Of a stretch of 64,000 bases of DNA, positions 17,886-27,545 are shown in pieces. This stretch comes from CAYPTB01 sp964413535. Lineage in GTDB: Bacteria > Planctomycetota > UBA1135 > GCA-002686595. The DNA lies in the NCBI GenBank assembly GCA_964413535.1, contig CAYPTB010000055.1, forward strand, positions 1 to 64,000. The letters are read 5' to 3'. The notes below the pieces were generated by a model. That model made no database searches. It was not told the DNA's origin and saw only the letters and a list, made by a program, of their open reading frames with translations. Made by a program: the position numbers and the translations under genes. How positions within the stretch are numbered: position 1 is the first letter of the stretch; every line of letters starts with the position of its first letter.

Positions 17886-18480
17886 GCGCTCCCTCCGTTC
17901 CCGGGCGCGAGTCCGCGAGGCGGGCTCCCAGCAGGTTGCGCAGTCGGCGACGCGCGAGGGCGAGCAGCGAGCGCACGCTGCTCGCGCCGATGTCGCAGAG
18001 CTCGGCCACGCGCTCCGTGGAGAGCTCTTCGAGGTCGTGCAGCACGAACACTTCCCGCTCGCGCGGCGTGAGCGCTTCGAGAGAGCGCAGCAGCACGGCG
18101 CGCGTCTCCGCGCGCTCCGCCGCGTCTTCCGGGCACGGCAGCGGACTCGTCTCGCGCACCTCCACGCTCTCGGCGCGACGCCGCGCGCTCGTGCGGCGCA
18201 GGCGGTCGCGACACAGGTTCAGCACGACCGCCGTCCGCCACGCGGAGTAGGAGCGAGTGCGATCGAAGTGTTGCAGCACGTCCATCAGGTGGAGCATGGC
18301 GTCCTGCGCGAGGTCGTCGGCTTCGGTCGCGTCCGCGAGGAACCCCAGGCACAACCGATGCACCTCGGGGTGCTCGCGGCGATACCAGCGATCGAAGGCT
18401 TCGTCTTCGCCGCGGATCACCTGCGCGATCGACTTCGCGTCGAAGGGCTCGTCGCCGACGCGATCCGCGGAACGGCTCAT
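17875..18480 (-). CDS. ECF RNA polymerase sigma factor
   Basis: About 201 residues from the ATG at 18480. An in-frame ATG four codons earlier is also possible. Region 2 is HPEVHRLCLGFLADATEADD followed by LAQDAMLHLMDVLQHF, and AWRTAVVLNLCRDRLRR is the conserved -10 recognition helix. Region 4 is LEALTPREREVFVLHDLEEL followed by STERVAELCDIGASSVRSLL, a helix-turn-helix for -35 recognition. A linker with several acidic residues joins them. It starts a three-gene overlapping operon with a membrane protein and an exported secretin-N-like protein, an arrangement typical of sigma factors controlled by a cognate membrane regulator. Confidence 0.9.
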   Translation of the reverse strand: MSRSADRVGDEPFDAKSIAQVIRGEDEAFDRWYRREHPEVHRLCLGFLADATEADDLAQDAMLHLMDVLQHFDRTRSYSAWRTAVVLNLCRDRLRRTSARRRAESVEVRETSPLPCPEDAAERAETRAVLLRSLEALTPREREVFVLHDLEELSTERVAELCDIGASSVRSLLALARRRLRNLLGARLADSRPGTEGAHGS

Positions 18481-18561
18481 GCAAATCCACATACGCGTGC
18501 GAGCGATCGGGCGCCGAAGGGGGACTCGGTTTCCGTCACGCGGCCTTCGACGCCGGGCGGC

Positions 18562-19506
18562 CTAGGGCTCTTCCCGCACGAGCGGCGCACCGTGCACGGC
18601 GCGGGCGATCCTTCCCGATGCCCGGCCCGAGGCCGTCCGCAGCGCCGCCTCCATCGCCGCCAGCACGGCGCCGACGCGTTCGTGCGAGGCGACCGCGAAG
18701 AGGGCCGACCCGCTGCCGCTGAGGACGGCGACGTGCGCGCCCTCCGCGCGCGCTGCAATCAGGGCGGCCTTCCCTCCCGGAACGAGGGGCAGGCGATGGA
18801 TCTCGTGCAGGCAATCCTGGCTCCCCGCGCGCAGGAGGTCGACGCGCGCGGTGCGCAAGCCTTCCAGGAGCAGCGGCAATCGGCGCGCGTTCTCGACCGC
18901 GTGCGCGAAGGGCACCTCGGACGGAAGCACGTCGCGCGCCCGCGCGGTCTCCATGGGCGCCTCCGGCCACGCGAGGGCGAACGCCAGGTCGGGATGGAGC
19001 TCGATCGCGATGCGCTGCGGACCGAGGTCCTGCGCTCCCGAGGGCACGCACAGCGTGCACCCGCCGAACAGGCTCGCCGTCACGTTGTCCGGATGCCCCT
19101 CGAGCTCGATCCCCAGGGCGAGCAGCCACTCGGGATCGGGCGCGGGCGAGGCGAGCGCCGAGGCGAGCAGGAGCCCCGCGGCCGTGGCCGCTCCCGACGA
19201 GCCCAGGCCGCGCGAGACCGGGATCTCGGTCTCGACCTCGAAGCGCGGGCTACCCGCGGGGAGGCCGAGCCGCGCCGCGGCGACGTCGAACGCGTGCACG
19301 AGTCGATTGGAGCTCGCTTCGGGCCAGGCTGCGGCGGCGGGACCGCGCACTGCGAGGCGCGGCTCGATCGGAACCCCGCTCTCCACGTGCACTCGCACGT
19401 CGAGGAACAGGTCGAGAGCGATCCCGAGACAGTCGAACCCGGTCCCGACGTTCGAGGTGGAGGCGGGTACGCGCACCCGCAGCCTGCGGCCGGACGCCTG
19501 CCTCAT
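18562..19506 (-). CDS. thrB: Homoserine kinase
   Basis: 314 residues. The ATG at 19506 is chosen because AGAGGA lies about 7 nt upstream and the protein then begins at the usual family position. It is a GHMP kinase: the N-terminal VRVPASTSNVGTGFDCLGIAL is the first conserved motif, SRGLGSSGAATAAGL is the ATP-binding loop, and GSGSALFAV near residue 265 is the third motif. It phosphorylates homoserine with ATP in threonine synthesis. The threonine synthase gene lies 1.8 kb away on the same strand with two opposite-strand genes between them, so the pathway genes are close but not in one operon. Confidence 0.9.
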   Translation of the reverse strand: MRQASGRRLRVRVPASTSNVGTGFDCLGIALDLFLDVRVHVESGVPIEPRLAVRGPAAAAWPEASSNRLVHAFDVAAARLGLPAGSPRFEVETEIPVSRGLGSSGAATAAGLLLASALASPAPDPEWLLALGIELEGHPDNVTASLFGGCTLCVPSGAQDLGPQRIAIELHPDLAFALAWPEAPMETARARDVLPSEVPFAHAVENARRLPLLLEGLRTARVDLLRAGSQDCLHEIHRLPLVPGGKAALIAARAEGAHVAVLSGSGSALFAVASHERVGAVLAAMEAALRTASGRASGRIARAVHGAPLVREEP

Positions 19507-19817
19507 GGAGTTCCTCTCGGGCGCCAAGGGGTCCCGGAAGCCCCATCGGGAGACGGAGCGAGCGCGCAAGTCCATCGCGAACCGTGATTTGGCATGGCGA
19601 GGTCCCGATGGGCCACATCTAGTGCTTGTGCATACTTGCTACGCAACATATCGTCCGAGGCGTTGCGGGGGGTCCACGAAGCCCGGTCGGATGCCGGGCG
19701 CCGTTCCGACCCCGTGGAATCGCCTCCGCGGGGCCGGTGCTCGTGCCCTCCCGTCGGACTCGGCGGGACCGAGGCCTCGCCGGGCCCTCCGGTCGACCGA
19801 CAAGGCGGGGTGAAGCA
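19507..19817. other. Intergenic region upstream of thrB and the small aminotransferase-tail gene
   Basis: These 311 bp separate two divergent genes. The only AT-rich stretch lies around 19620-19655 and is listed as a possible promoter. Nothing else could be identified. Confidence 0.4.
19626..19654 (+). promoter_or_regulatory. Candidate sigma70-like promoter
   Basis: TTGTGC (19626-19631) and TATCGT (19649-19654) are spaced by 17 bp in a locally AT-rich patch. They would drive the small gene at 19818 with a long leader. The match to consensus is modest. Confidence 0.25.
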
Positions 19818-20138
19818 ATGTACGAGACGGACCTCGATCGAGAGCGTGAACGACTCTACTCGCGCTTGACCACGGTACCCGGCATCCATCCGATGCCGTC
19901 GATCCGCAACTGGATCCTGCTCGAGACGCAGCATCCCCAGGAGCTCGCGCGGCGGATCAACCGGCGCATCGCTCCCGGGACGGTGAGCGTTCCGCGACAC
20001 GTCGACGGAGCCCTGCGCATCCCGGTCCGGGATCCGAAGTCGAACGAGCTGCTCTTCGGCACCATCAGGAGTCTGATGTCGAGGCAGGTCGTGGAGGTCG
20101 ATCCCATCGACGAATCCGAGACCGCCGAAGTCGGGTAG
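19818..20138 (+). CDS. Small protein resembling the C-terminal tail of HisC-type aminotransferases
   Basis: 106 residues from the ATG at 19818. The sequence PSIRNWILLETQHPQELARR, then INRRIAPGTVSVPRHVDG, then ALRIPVRDPKSNELLFGTIR follows the pattern of the small C-terminal domain of histidinol-phosphate aminotransferase: pSxxNFxLi, a helix, (G)I.vR, LRItvG...EN..ll.al. The PLP-binding large domain is absent, both here and in the frames just upstream, so this is a stand-alone piece. Either it is a decayed gene fragment with an intact tail frame, or a genuine small protein with a ferredoxin-like fold. It stands alone between divergent thrB and the methyltransferase gene. The family relation is by pattern only. 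Confidence 0.5.
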   Translation: MYETDLDRERERLYSRLTTVPGIHPMPSIRNWILLETQHPQELARRINRRIAPGTVSVPRHVDGALRIPVRDPKSNELLFGTIRSLMSRQVVEVDPIDESETAEVG

Positions 20139-20330
20139 CGAGCTCGCGCTCGCACCCAGGGCGGAGCGACCCGGGAGCGCTCGACGAGCGACCCCGGAGC
20201 GCTCGGTCCAGCGGCGTCCGCCGACCTGCGCGTTTCCTCCACGGGTTTTCCTTGGCCGGTTCGTGTCCGGCCTTAGGATGCCGCGCTCGAAACCGCGCGA
20301 CGGACTGCGCACGGCGAGAATCCGATCGAC

Positions 20331-21296
20331 ATGGCGAAGACGAAGAAGAACCAACACGGCGCCTCGCCGAAGGGCAAGTCCGCAGGATCGCGGAGAGCGA
20401 AGCAGGGGAAGGGTGCCCGTGGAGCGACCCCCTCCGTCACCCACACCAACCGAGCGGGCGCGTCGAAGGAGATGGCCGGGAGGAAGTCGCGCAAGAAGCC
20501 GCGCTTCACCGCGGCCACGGCGGACAAGTACGAGCTCTACCAGCTCTCGGTCCAGTCGCCGGAGGAAGACGTCGCGTTCTTCCGGCGCGTCTACAAGACC
20601 CTGCGCGGAACGAAGCCCCGACACCTGCGCGAGGATTTCTGCGGCACGGCCTTCCTCGCCTCCGGCTGGGTGAAGCAGGGCTCGGAGTTCACGGCCGAGG
20701 GCTTCGACATCGACCCCGAGCCGATGGCATGGGGCATGGAGCACAACTTCGAGCCGATCGGGAGCGCGGCGGGGCGCTGCAAGCTCCACCTGAAGGACGT
20801 CCGCGAGCCTTCCCATCAGCCGCCCGACGTGCGCTGCGCGCTGAACTTCTCCTACTGCATCTTCGTGCGTCGCGAGGCGATGGTCGAGTACTTCCGCGCC
20901 GCGCGCGCCGACCTCGCTCGGGGGGGCGTCTTCTTCCTCGACATCCACGGCGGGCCCGAGGCCATGGACGAGATGGAAGAGGAGCGCAAGATCGACGAGG
21001 GTTTCACCTACATCTGGGACCAAGAGGCCTATTGGCCCGCGACCGGCGAGTACCTCTGCCACATCCACTTCGAGTTCAAGGACGGGACGCGTCTGGAGAA
21101 GGCGTTCAGCTACGACTGGCGCCTGTGGAGCATCACCGAGATCGTCGATTGCTTGCGCGAAGCGGGCTTCGCGAGCGTGGAGAGCTACTGGGAAGGCACG
21201 GCCGAGGACGGCGAGAGCGGCGACGGGATCTTCCGCAAGAAGCGCCGCGGCGAGAACTGCCTCTCCTGGATCGCCTACATCGTCGCGGCGAAATGA
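20331..21296 (+). CDS. Class I SAM-dependent methyltransferase with basic N-terminal tail
   Basis: 321 residues. The first ~60 residues are Lys/Arg-rich and probably disordered (KTKKNQHGASPKGKSAGSRR). The catalytic domain begins at about 63 (KYELYQLSVQSPEEDVAFFR). The SAM-binding region is LREDFCGTAFLASGWVKQG, then FTAEGFDIDPEPMAWG, with the acidic residue at the end of strand 2. Later elements are ALNFSYCIFVRREAMVEYFR and GGVFFLDIHGGPEAM, then ITEIVDCLREAGFASVESYW. The CALNFSYC/LREDFCGTA combination is typical of a bacterial methyltransferase family of unknown substrate. The basic tail suggests binding to nucleic acid or another acidic partner (inference). Confidence 0.85.
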   Translation: MAKTKKNQHGASPKGKSAGSRRAKQGKGARGATPSVTHTNRAGASKEMAGRKSRKKPRFTAATADKYELYQLSVQSPEEDVAFFRRVYKTLRGTKPRHLREDFCGTAFLASGWVKQGSEFTAEGFDIDPEPMAWGMEHNFEPIGSAAGRCKLHLKDVREPSHQPPDVRCALNFSYCIFVRREAMVEYFRAARADLARGGVFFLDIHGGPEAMDEMEEERKIDEGFTYIWDQEAYWPATGEYLCHIHFEFKDGTRLEKAFSYDWRLWSITEIVDCLREAGFASVESYWEGTAEDGESGDGIFRKKRRGENCLSWIAYIVAAK

Positions 21297-21339
21297 CGGT
21301 CCGCGGCTCGGGCGACTTGCGGTCGCGAGCCGCAGTCGT

Positions 21340-22562
<1,223 letters not shown>

Positions 22563-22566
<4 letters not shown>

Positions 22567-23939
22567 CCCGCGCGGGCGCGCTCCCGCCCGCGGAAGCGGC
22601 TCCAGAGGAGCGCCGCGAGCGCGCCGACGGCGAGGCCCTCGAGCAGGGCCACGACCGGCGCGAACGCGAGGAAGAAGTTGTCCCGGCCGAAGGGCAGCCA
22701 CAGGGCCGTGCCGAGGCCGACGACGATCACGTAGGCCACGACCAGTGCGGCGGATGCAGCTTCGCGCGCACGGCGGGCGAGCCAGGCGAGCCCGGCGACC
22801 TGGAGCGGCGCGCCGAGGGCGAGGCCCGTGAGGGCGTGTAGCGGCTCGTAGCGGCCGGCGAGCCCGCGCAGCGCGAGTGCGAGCCGCGCGCCGAGCGTGT
22901 CGCCGCGGCCCAGCCGCTCTCCGAAGAGCTCGGCCTGGTGGGCGAGGTCGCCCTGCCAACTCGTCCACAGGGTCGCGAGCCCTTCCAGGGGCTGCGTCCA
23001 CAGGTGCGGCATGCAGAGCACGAAGAGTCCCGCACACAGAGCGCTCGCCACGATCCAGCCCTGGAGCACGTCGCGCACGAAGGAGACTCCGCTCGCGCGC
23101 CGCCGAGCGGCCCACAGGAGCGGCGCGAAGACGCCCACCTGGATCGCGACGAGCGCGCCGTTGAGCTTGCTCCCTACGGCGAGCCCCGCGAGGACCCCGA
23201 AGAGCACCGCCGTCCGGAACGATCCTCCCCGAGACGTCCCGCAGGCGTCGGCGCGCGCCCGCGCGACGGCCGCGCACAGCGCGGCGAGGCCGAAGGCGAT
23301 CGGGAAGAAGTCCGTGCGGATGCGCGTGGCGTGGTCGACGACGTTCGGGCTTGCGAGGAACGAGATCAGGGTCGCGACGCCGGCGGCCGTCCCGCCGACG
23401 GCGCGCGCGATCCGGAAGAGCAGCGCCGCGCACAGTGCCGCGAGGGCGAGCACGAGCGCCCGCACGGGCGGCGCCGCTGCCCGGGCCGCCTCCAGCGCGC
23501 GCTCGGCGCGGCCGGAGGGGAGCTCCTTCGCGAAGCGCGGGTACACGGCCGGGTCGTAGTCGCGGTGGCCGAGGGCGAGGCAGACGCTCCCGAAGACGAG
23601 CTTCGGCAGCATCGGGTTCATGAAGCCGAACGTCGACTGGTGGATCCCGACCTCCCACGGGTCGCCCTCGTGGCGGTGATAGGGCGACGGCGCGAGGCCC
23701 GCGAAGGGCGAGACGCCTTCGGTGATCTGGAGCGCGTCGTGGATGCTCATCGTGAGCCACTCGGCCTCGTCGATCTCGAGACGCTCGCCGCGCCCGGCCG
23801 GGCGCGCCGCCCACAGGACGCACGCCGCGAGGACGAAGGGGACGACGACGTACAGCGCCGTGTCGCGCGCACGGCCGCGGCGGCCTGGGCGACGGGAGAG
23901 CGCTCGGTCGAGCTCGGCAGGCGGATCGGTGGTCGTCAC
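22563..23939 (-). CDS. Membrane glycosyltransferase, GT-C/PMT-like
   Basis: 458 residues with about ten hydrophobic segments, the first at ~29-45. The first periplasmic loop has LEIDEAEWLTMSIHDAL (Asp57, Glu58), the position of the acidic catalytic residues of GT39/ArnT-type enzymes that use polyprenyl-phosphate sugars. Further loops contain HQSTFGFMNPMLPKL and RIRTDFFPIAF, and GVLAGLAVGSKLNGAL is a typical helix of this superfamily. The last helix ends in an Arg-rich tail. It is translationally coupled to thrC, though no metabolic link is evident. The acceptor is unknown. Confidence 0.75.
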
Positions 23940-24056
23940 GCGCGAGCGCGCGATTGTCGCGCTCCCATGCCACGCGATCCAGGAGTCCGTCCGGAAGCGC
24001 CGTTCCGACGCGGCGGCCTCGGCTCACGCACGCGGGCTGCTACCGTACGCGGCGTC

Positions 24057-25478
24057 ATGCCCCGCGCGCGCGCCGTCCTGTGTCTGTGCGCCCTCCTGAC
24101 CGCTTGCGGATCCAGGACGGCGGGGGGGAGCGCGCCGCGCAATCTGCTCTTCGTGGTGTTCGACACGACGCGCGCCGATCACCTCTCGGCCTACGGGCAT
24201 CCGGTGGAGACGACCCCCGTCGTCGACGGCATCGCGCGGCGCGGGGCGCGCTTCGAGAGTGCGTACGCGCAGTCCTCGCTCACGCCGGTCTCCGCCGGAT
24301 CGTTCTTCACGGGCCTGTACCCGAACCGGCACGGCATCCGGAGCCTCTTCGACGTCGCGGCGGAAACGCTCGCGGGAGGGGTCACGACGCTCGCGCAGCA
24401 CCTCGAGGAGGCCGATCTCGCAACGGCGGGCTTCGTGAGCGCCGTGCCGATGAGCGCGCGCTACGGCCTCGATCGCGGCTTCGCGACCTGGTCGGACAAG
24501 CTCGGGCCCAGGGCCAAGGCGCCGTGCGGCAACGAGTACCAGCGGCGCGCCGACGAGACCGCGGAGCTCGCGCTCGCTTGGCTCGACGGGAACGGCTCCG
24601 ATCCGTTCTTCCTCTTCGTGCACTTCTTCGACGCGCACGACGCGAACCTGGTCCCGCCGCGCGATTTCCTGACGCCGCGCGTGTCGTTCCGGCTGCCGGC
24701 GAACCTCGACGAGCCCTGCGCTTTGATGGGACTCCCGGCCGCGCAGAAGCTCGAGCTCTACGACGCGGAGATCGCGTTCATGGACCGGGAGGTCGGACGG
24801 CTGTGCGAGCGACTCGAACGCCTGGGCGTGCTCGACGAGACGCTCGTCGTCGTGATCGCCGACCACGGCGAAGGGCTCGGCGAGCACGGGAACTGGACCC
24901 ACGGCTGGCTCCACGAGGAGCAGCTCCGCGTGCCGCTCGTCCTGGCCGGTCCGGGCATTCCCGCGGGAACGCTCGTGCGCGAACGCATCCGGCTCGTCGA
25001 CCTCTTCCCGACGTTGCTCGCGCTCTTCGGAGTCGCTCCGGTGCCCGACCGCGACGGAGCGAGCCTGCTCGGGCTGCTCCACGGCGCGCCCGAAACGCCG
25101 CGCGACGTCTACGCCGAGGTGCATCACGCGCTGGAGGATCGCTTGCGCCGCGATCCGGCGATGTTCAGCCTCGCCCACGGTCCGTGGAAGTACATCCACC
25201 GACCGGAGAGCGGCGCGCACGAGCTCTACGACCTCGCCGCCGATCCGCGCGAGCTCGACAATCTCTACGCGCTCGATCATCCGATGGTGTCGGTGCTCTT
25301 CGGAGAGCTCGAACGGCGGGGTGTGCTCGGCGGCCGGACGTATTCCGAGCGCGAGCTCTCGGACGAGCACCGCGCCGCACTCGAGGTGCTCGGCTACCTC
25401 GGCGAAGACGACGCGCCGACGGAGCCCGGCGAACCAGGGCGGGAACCCGCGCCGGGGGAGCCGGACGAGGAGCGTTGA
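24057..25478 (+). CDS. Alkaline-phosphatase-superfamily lipoprotein (sulfatase-like)
   Basis: 473 residues. The signal peptide ends in lipobox LLTAC (Cys17). The fold landmarks are present: the first metal aspartate in FVVFDTTRADHLSAYGHP, the second metal pair in VIADHGEGLGEHG and the histidine in THGWLHEEQLRVPLV. The nucleophile segment reads SSLTPVSAGSFFTG. Aligned on the TG end, the formylglycine position of CxPSR is a threonine (Thr76) and the following arginine is missing. It is therefore unlikely to be a formylglycine sulfatase and closer to Thr-nucleophile phosphotransferases or phosphodiesterases of the superfamily. The C-terminal ~40 residues are a Pro/Glu-rich tail. A TACCGT box lies 10 nt before the ATG. 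Confidence 0.82.
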   Translation: MPRARAVLCLCALLTACGSRTAGGSAPRNLLFVVFDTTRADHLSAYGHPVETTPVVDGIARRGARFESAYAQSSLTPVSAGSFFTGLYPNRHGIRSLFDVAAETLAGGVTTLAQHLEEADLATAGFVSAVPMSARYGLDRGFATWSDKLGPRAKAPCGNEYQRRADETAELALAWLDGNGSDPFFLFVHFFDAHDANLVPPRDFLTPRVSFRLPANLDEPCALMGLPAAQKLELYDAEIAFMDREVGRLCERLERLGVLDETLVVVIADHGEGLGEHGNWTHGWLHEEQLRVPLVLAGPGIPAGTLVRERIRLVDLFPTLLALFGVAPVPDRDGASLLGLLHGAPETPRDVYAEVHHALEDRLRRDPAMFSLAHGPWKYIHRPESGAHELYDLAADPRELDNLYALDHPMVSVLFGELERRGVLGGRTYSERELSDEHRAALEVLGYLGEDDAPTEPGEPGREPAPGEPDEER

Positions 25479-25604
25479 GCGCTCTGCGCTTCGGATCCTG
25501 CGGGGTCGCTCTCGATCGGCTCGCGGCCCCTGGATCCGGCCGCGCCGCGCTCCCCGGATCCGGTTAGAATTCGAAGCCCGTCCCTCTTCCGATTCGGAGT
25601 CCCC

Positions 25605-26576
25605 ATGTCGAAGACCGCTCTCCTGTGTGCCGGCTTGTTGGCGGCGCTCGCTCCCTTCGCTTCCGCCGACGAGCCGCGCCCCGGTAGCGTGCTCGTGTAC
25701 CCCGTGCACCACGCGGACGCGAAGCGCTTCACGTTCGTCAGCGTCACGAACTCGAGCCTCTCGACGCCGGTGAACGCGTACTTCTGCTACGTGAGCTCGG
25801 GCTTGGGTCTGGTCTCCCCGACGCCGCAGGGTGACTGCGTGGTGCTCGACCGCGCGGAGCTCCTCACGCCGGCCGACACGGTCACGGTCCTGACCGCCTG
25901 CCACGCGGGTGCGAGCGACAACCACGGCTACCTGGTCGTCTCCTCGCGCAGCGCGACGAGCGGTTTCACGGTCGGACACGACCACCTGATCGGCTCGACG
26001 CTCGTGATCGATCTGGGCGTTGGCTACGGCGGCGTCTACTCGGTGCTGCCCGCGGCCTTCGCGGCCGTGCCGCCCGACGGCTCGCCCACCGACCTCGACT
26101 TCGACGGCCAGCTCGACTTCGACGGGATCGAGTACGAGCAGGCGCCCGACGACCTGTTCCTCGACTCGTTCCTGGGGCTAGGCGGTTCGCGGCTGACGCT
26201 CCTGAACCTCTCGGGCGAGAAGAACGCGGTCGTGACCGTCCAGCTCTTCGTCTGGAACGACAACGAGCGCCCCACCTCCGCGCAATTCAGCTTCCAGTGC
26301 TGGTTCGAGAAGAGCCTCACCGACATCTCGCCTGTCTTCAGCGAGAACTTCCTGAAGGCCAACACGCCGAACGACCCGGACGAGGTCGACATCGACTGCG
26401 ATGGGCTCGACGACCTGGAGGCGGGCTGGGCGAGGATCAGCGGGAGCGTCGCGTTCGGGAGCTTCTTCACCGTGCCGAACCCCCCGCTCCTGGGAGCGGT
26501 GACCGGCGGCAAGAAGACCCTCGAGGGCGGCCGACTCCTGTGGGGGTCGAACGCTCGCTCGAACGGCGAGTTCTAG
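25605..26576 (+). CDS. Secreted protein of unknown function
   Basis: 323 residues. A signal peptide (ALLCAGLLAALAPFASA) precedes the mature start DEPRPGS. The mature protein is beta-rich (GSVLVYPVHHADAKRFTFVS, TNSSLSTPVNAYFCYVSS). It contains aspartate-rich segments DLDFDGQLDFDGIEY and DPDEVDIDCDGLDD that look like calcium-binding loops of the dockerin/thrombospondin type, although neither is a full canonical repeat. Several cysteines could pair outside the cytoplasm. I do not recognise a family. It lies between the AlkP-like lipoprotein and the ABC exporter genes on the same strand. TAGAAT at 25565-25570 may belong to its promoter. Confidence 0.6.
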   Translation: MSKTALLCAGLLAALAPFASADEPRPGSVLVYPVHHADAKRFTFVSVTNSSLSTPVNAYFCYVSSGLGLVSPTPQGDCVVLDRAELLTPADTVTVLTACHAGASDNHGYLVVSSRSATSGFTVGHDHLIGSTLVIDLGVGYGGVYSVLPAAFAAVPPDGSPTDLDFDGQLDFDGIEYEQAPDDLFLDSFLGLGGSRLTLLNLSGEKNAVVTVQLFVWNDNERPTSAQFSFQCWFEKSLTDISPVFSENFLKANTPNDPDEVDIDCDGLDDLEAGWARISGSVAFGSFFTVPNPPLLGAVTGGKKTLEGGRLLWGSNARSNGEF

Positions 26577-26594
26577 TCCGCCGAGATTCCGCAG

Positions 26595-27536
26595 GTGCAC
26601 GAGCGTGACGAGGGTGCCGCCGTGCGCGTGCGCGGGCTGGTCAAGCGCTACCGCGACGTCGTCGCCGTCGCCGGGATCGACTTCGAGGCGCGTCGCGGTA
26701 CGTGTCTCGGCATCCTGGGACCGAACGGGGCGGGCAAGACGACGACGCTCGAGATCCTGGAAGGGCTGAAGCAAGCGGACGCGGGCGAGGTGGAGATCCT
26801 GGGGCTGCGGTGGGACCGGGACGCCGGAGCGATTCGCGAACGCATCGGCGTGCAGCTCCAGGAGACGGTCCTCGACGACAAGCTGACCGTGTTCGAGACC
26901 CTGCGGCTCTTCCGTAGCTTCTACCGCGAGCGCCGCGACCTCGATGAGGTGCTCGCGATCGTCGGGCTCGAGGAGAAGCGCTCGGCGCGCGTGGGGCAGC
27001 TCTCCGGCGGGCAGAAGCACCGCTTGGAGCTCGGTTGCGCACTCGTGAACCTGCCCGAGGTGCTGTTCCTCGACGAACCCACGACCGGCCTCGATCCCCA
27101 GGCTCGCCGGCGCGTGTGGAAGGTGATCGAGGACATCGTGGCCGAGGGCGGGACGGTGCTGCTCACCACGCACTACATGGAGGAGGCCGAACGGCTCGCC
27201 GACGACCTGGTGATCGTCGACGCAGGCCGCATCATCGCCCGCGGCTCGCCGGCGGAGATCGTGGCGCGGCTCGGCGCCGAGAGCGTGCTCGAACTCGTGC
27301 CGCTGGAGCCCGCGCGCGTCGACGAGGAGCGGCTGCGCGCGCTGCCCGGCGTGCGCGAGGTGCGGCGCGAGGCCGGCGTCTTCGTGCTCTCCGTGACGCG
27401 GACGCACGCGGCGACGGGGGCTCTCCTCGCGCTCCTGGCCCAGGAGGGCATCGAGCTCAGCGACCTGCACACGCACCGTCCGACGCTCGAGGACGTTTTC
27501 GTTTCGATGACCGGCCATCGACTGCGCGACGGATAG
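26595..27536 (+). CDS. ABC-2 type exporter, ATP-binding subunit
   Basis: 313 residues starting at GTG (26595), 18 bp after the previous stop. The nucleotide-binding domain is complete: Walker A LGPNGAGKTTTLEI at about 43-56, Q-loop GVQLQETVLDD, signature VGQLSGGQKHRLELG, Walker B LPEVLFLDEPTTGLDP and the switch histidine in LLTTHYMEEAE. The last ~90 residues form the C-terminal accessory domain common in DrrA/CcmA-type exporters (LRALPGVREVRREAGVFVL, THRPTLEDVFVSMTG). It is followed at 9 bp by its membrane partner. Confidence 0.93.
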   Translation: MHERDEGAAVRVRGLVKRYRDVVAVAGIDFEARRGTCLGILGPNGAGKTTTLEILEGLKQADAGEVEILGLRWDRDAGAIRERIGVQLQETVLDDKLTVFETLRLFRSFYRERRDLDEVLAIVGLEEKRSARVGQLSGGQKHRLELGCALVNLPEVLFLDEPTTGLDPQARRRVWKVIEDIVAEGGTVLLTTHYMEEAERLADDLVIVDAGRIIARGSPAEIVARLGAESVLELVPLEPARVDEERLRALPGVREVRREAGVFVLSVTRTHAATGALLALLAQEGIELSDLHTHRPTLEDVFVSMTGHRLRDG

Positions 27537-27545
27537 GGAGAAGGG

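Noticed and set aside
20139..20330. Short direct repeat (GAGCGACCC...GGAGCGCTCG twice) and a small GGCCGG/CCGGCC hairpin after the small aminotransferase-tail gene.
   Set aside because: Noted as possible terminator, but the stem is only six bases and the T-run is two, so it was not listed as a feature.
24057..25478. Formylglycine sulfatase annotation.
   Set aside because: No Cys/Ser-x-Pro-Ser-Arg signature is present.
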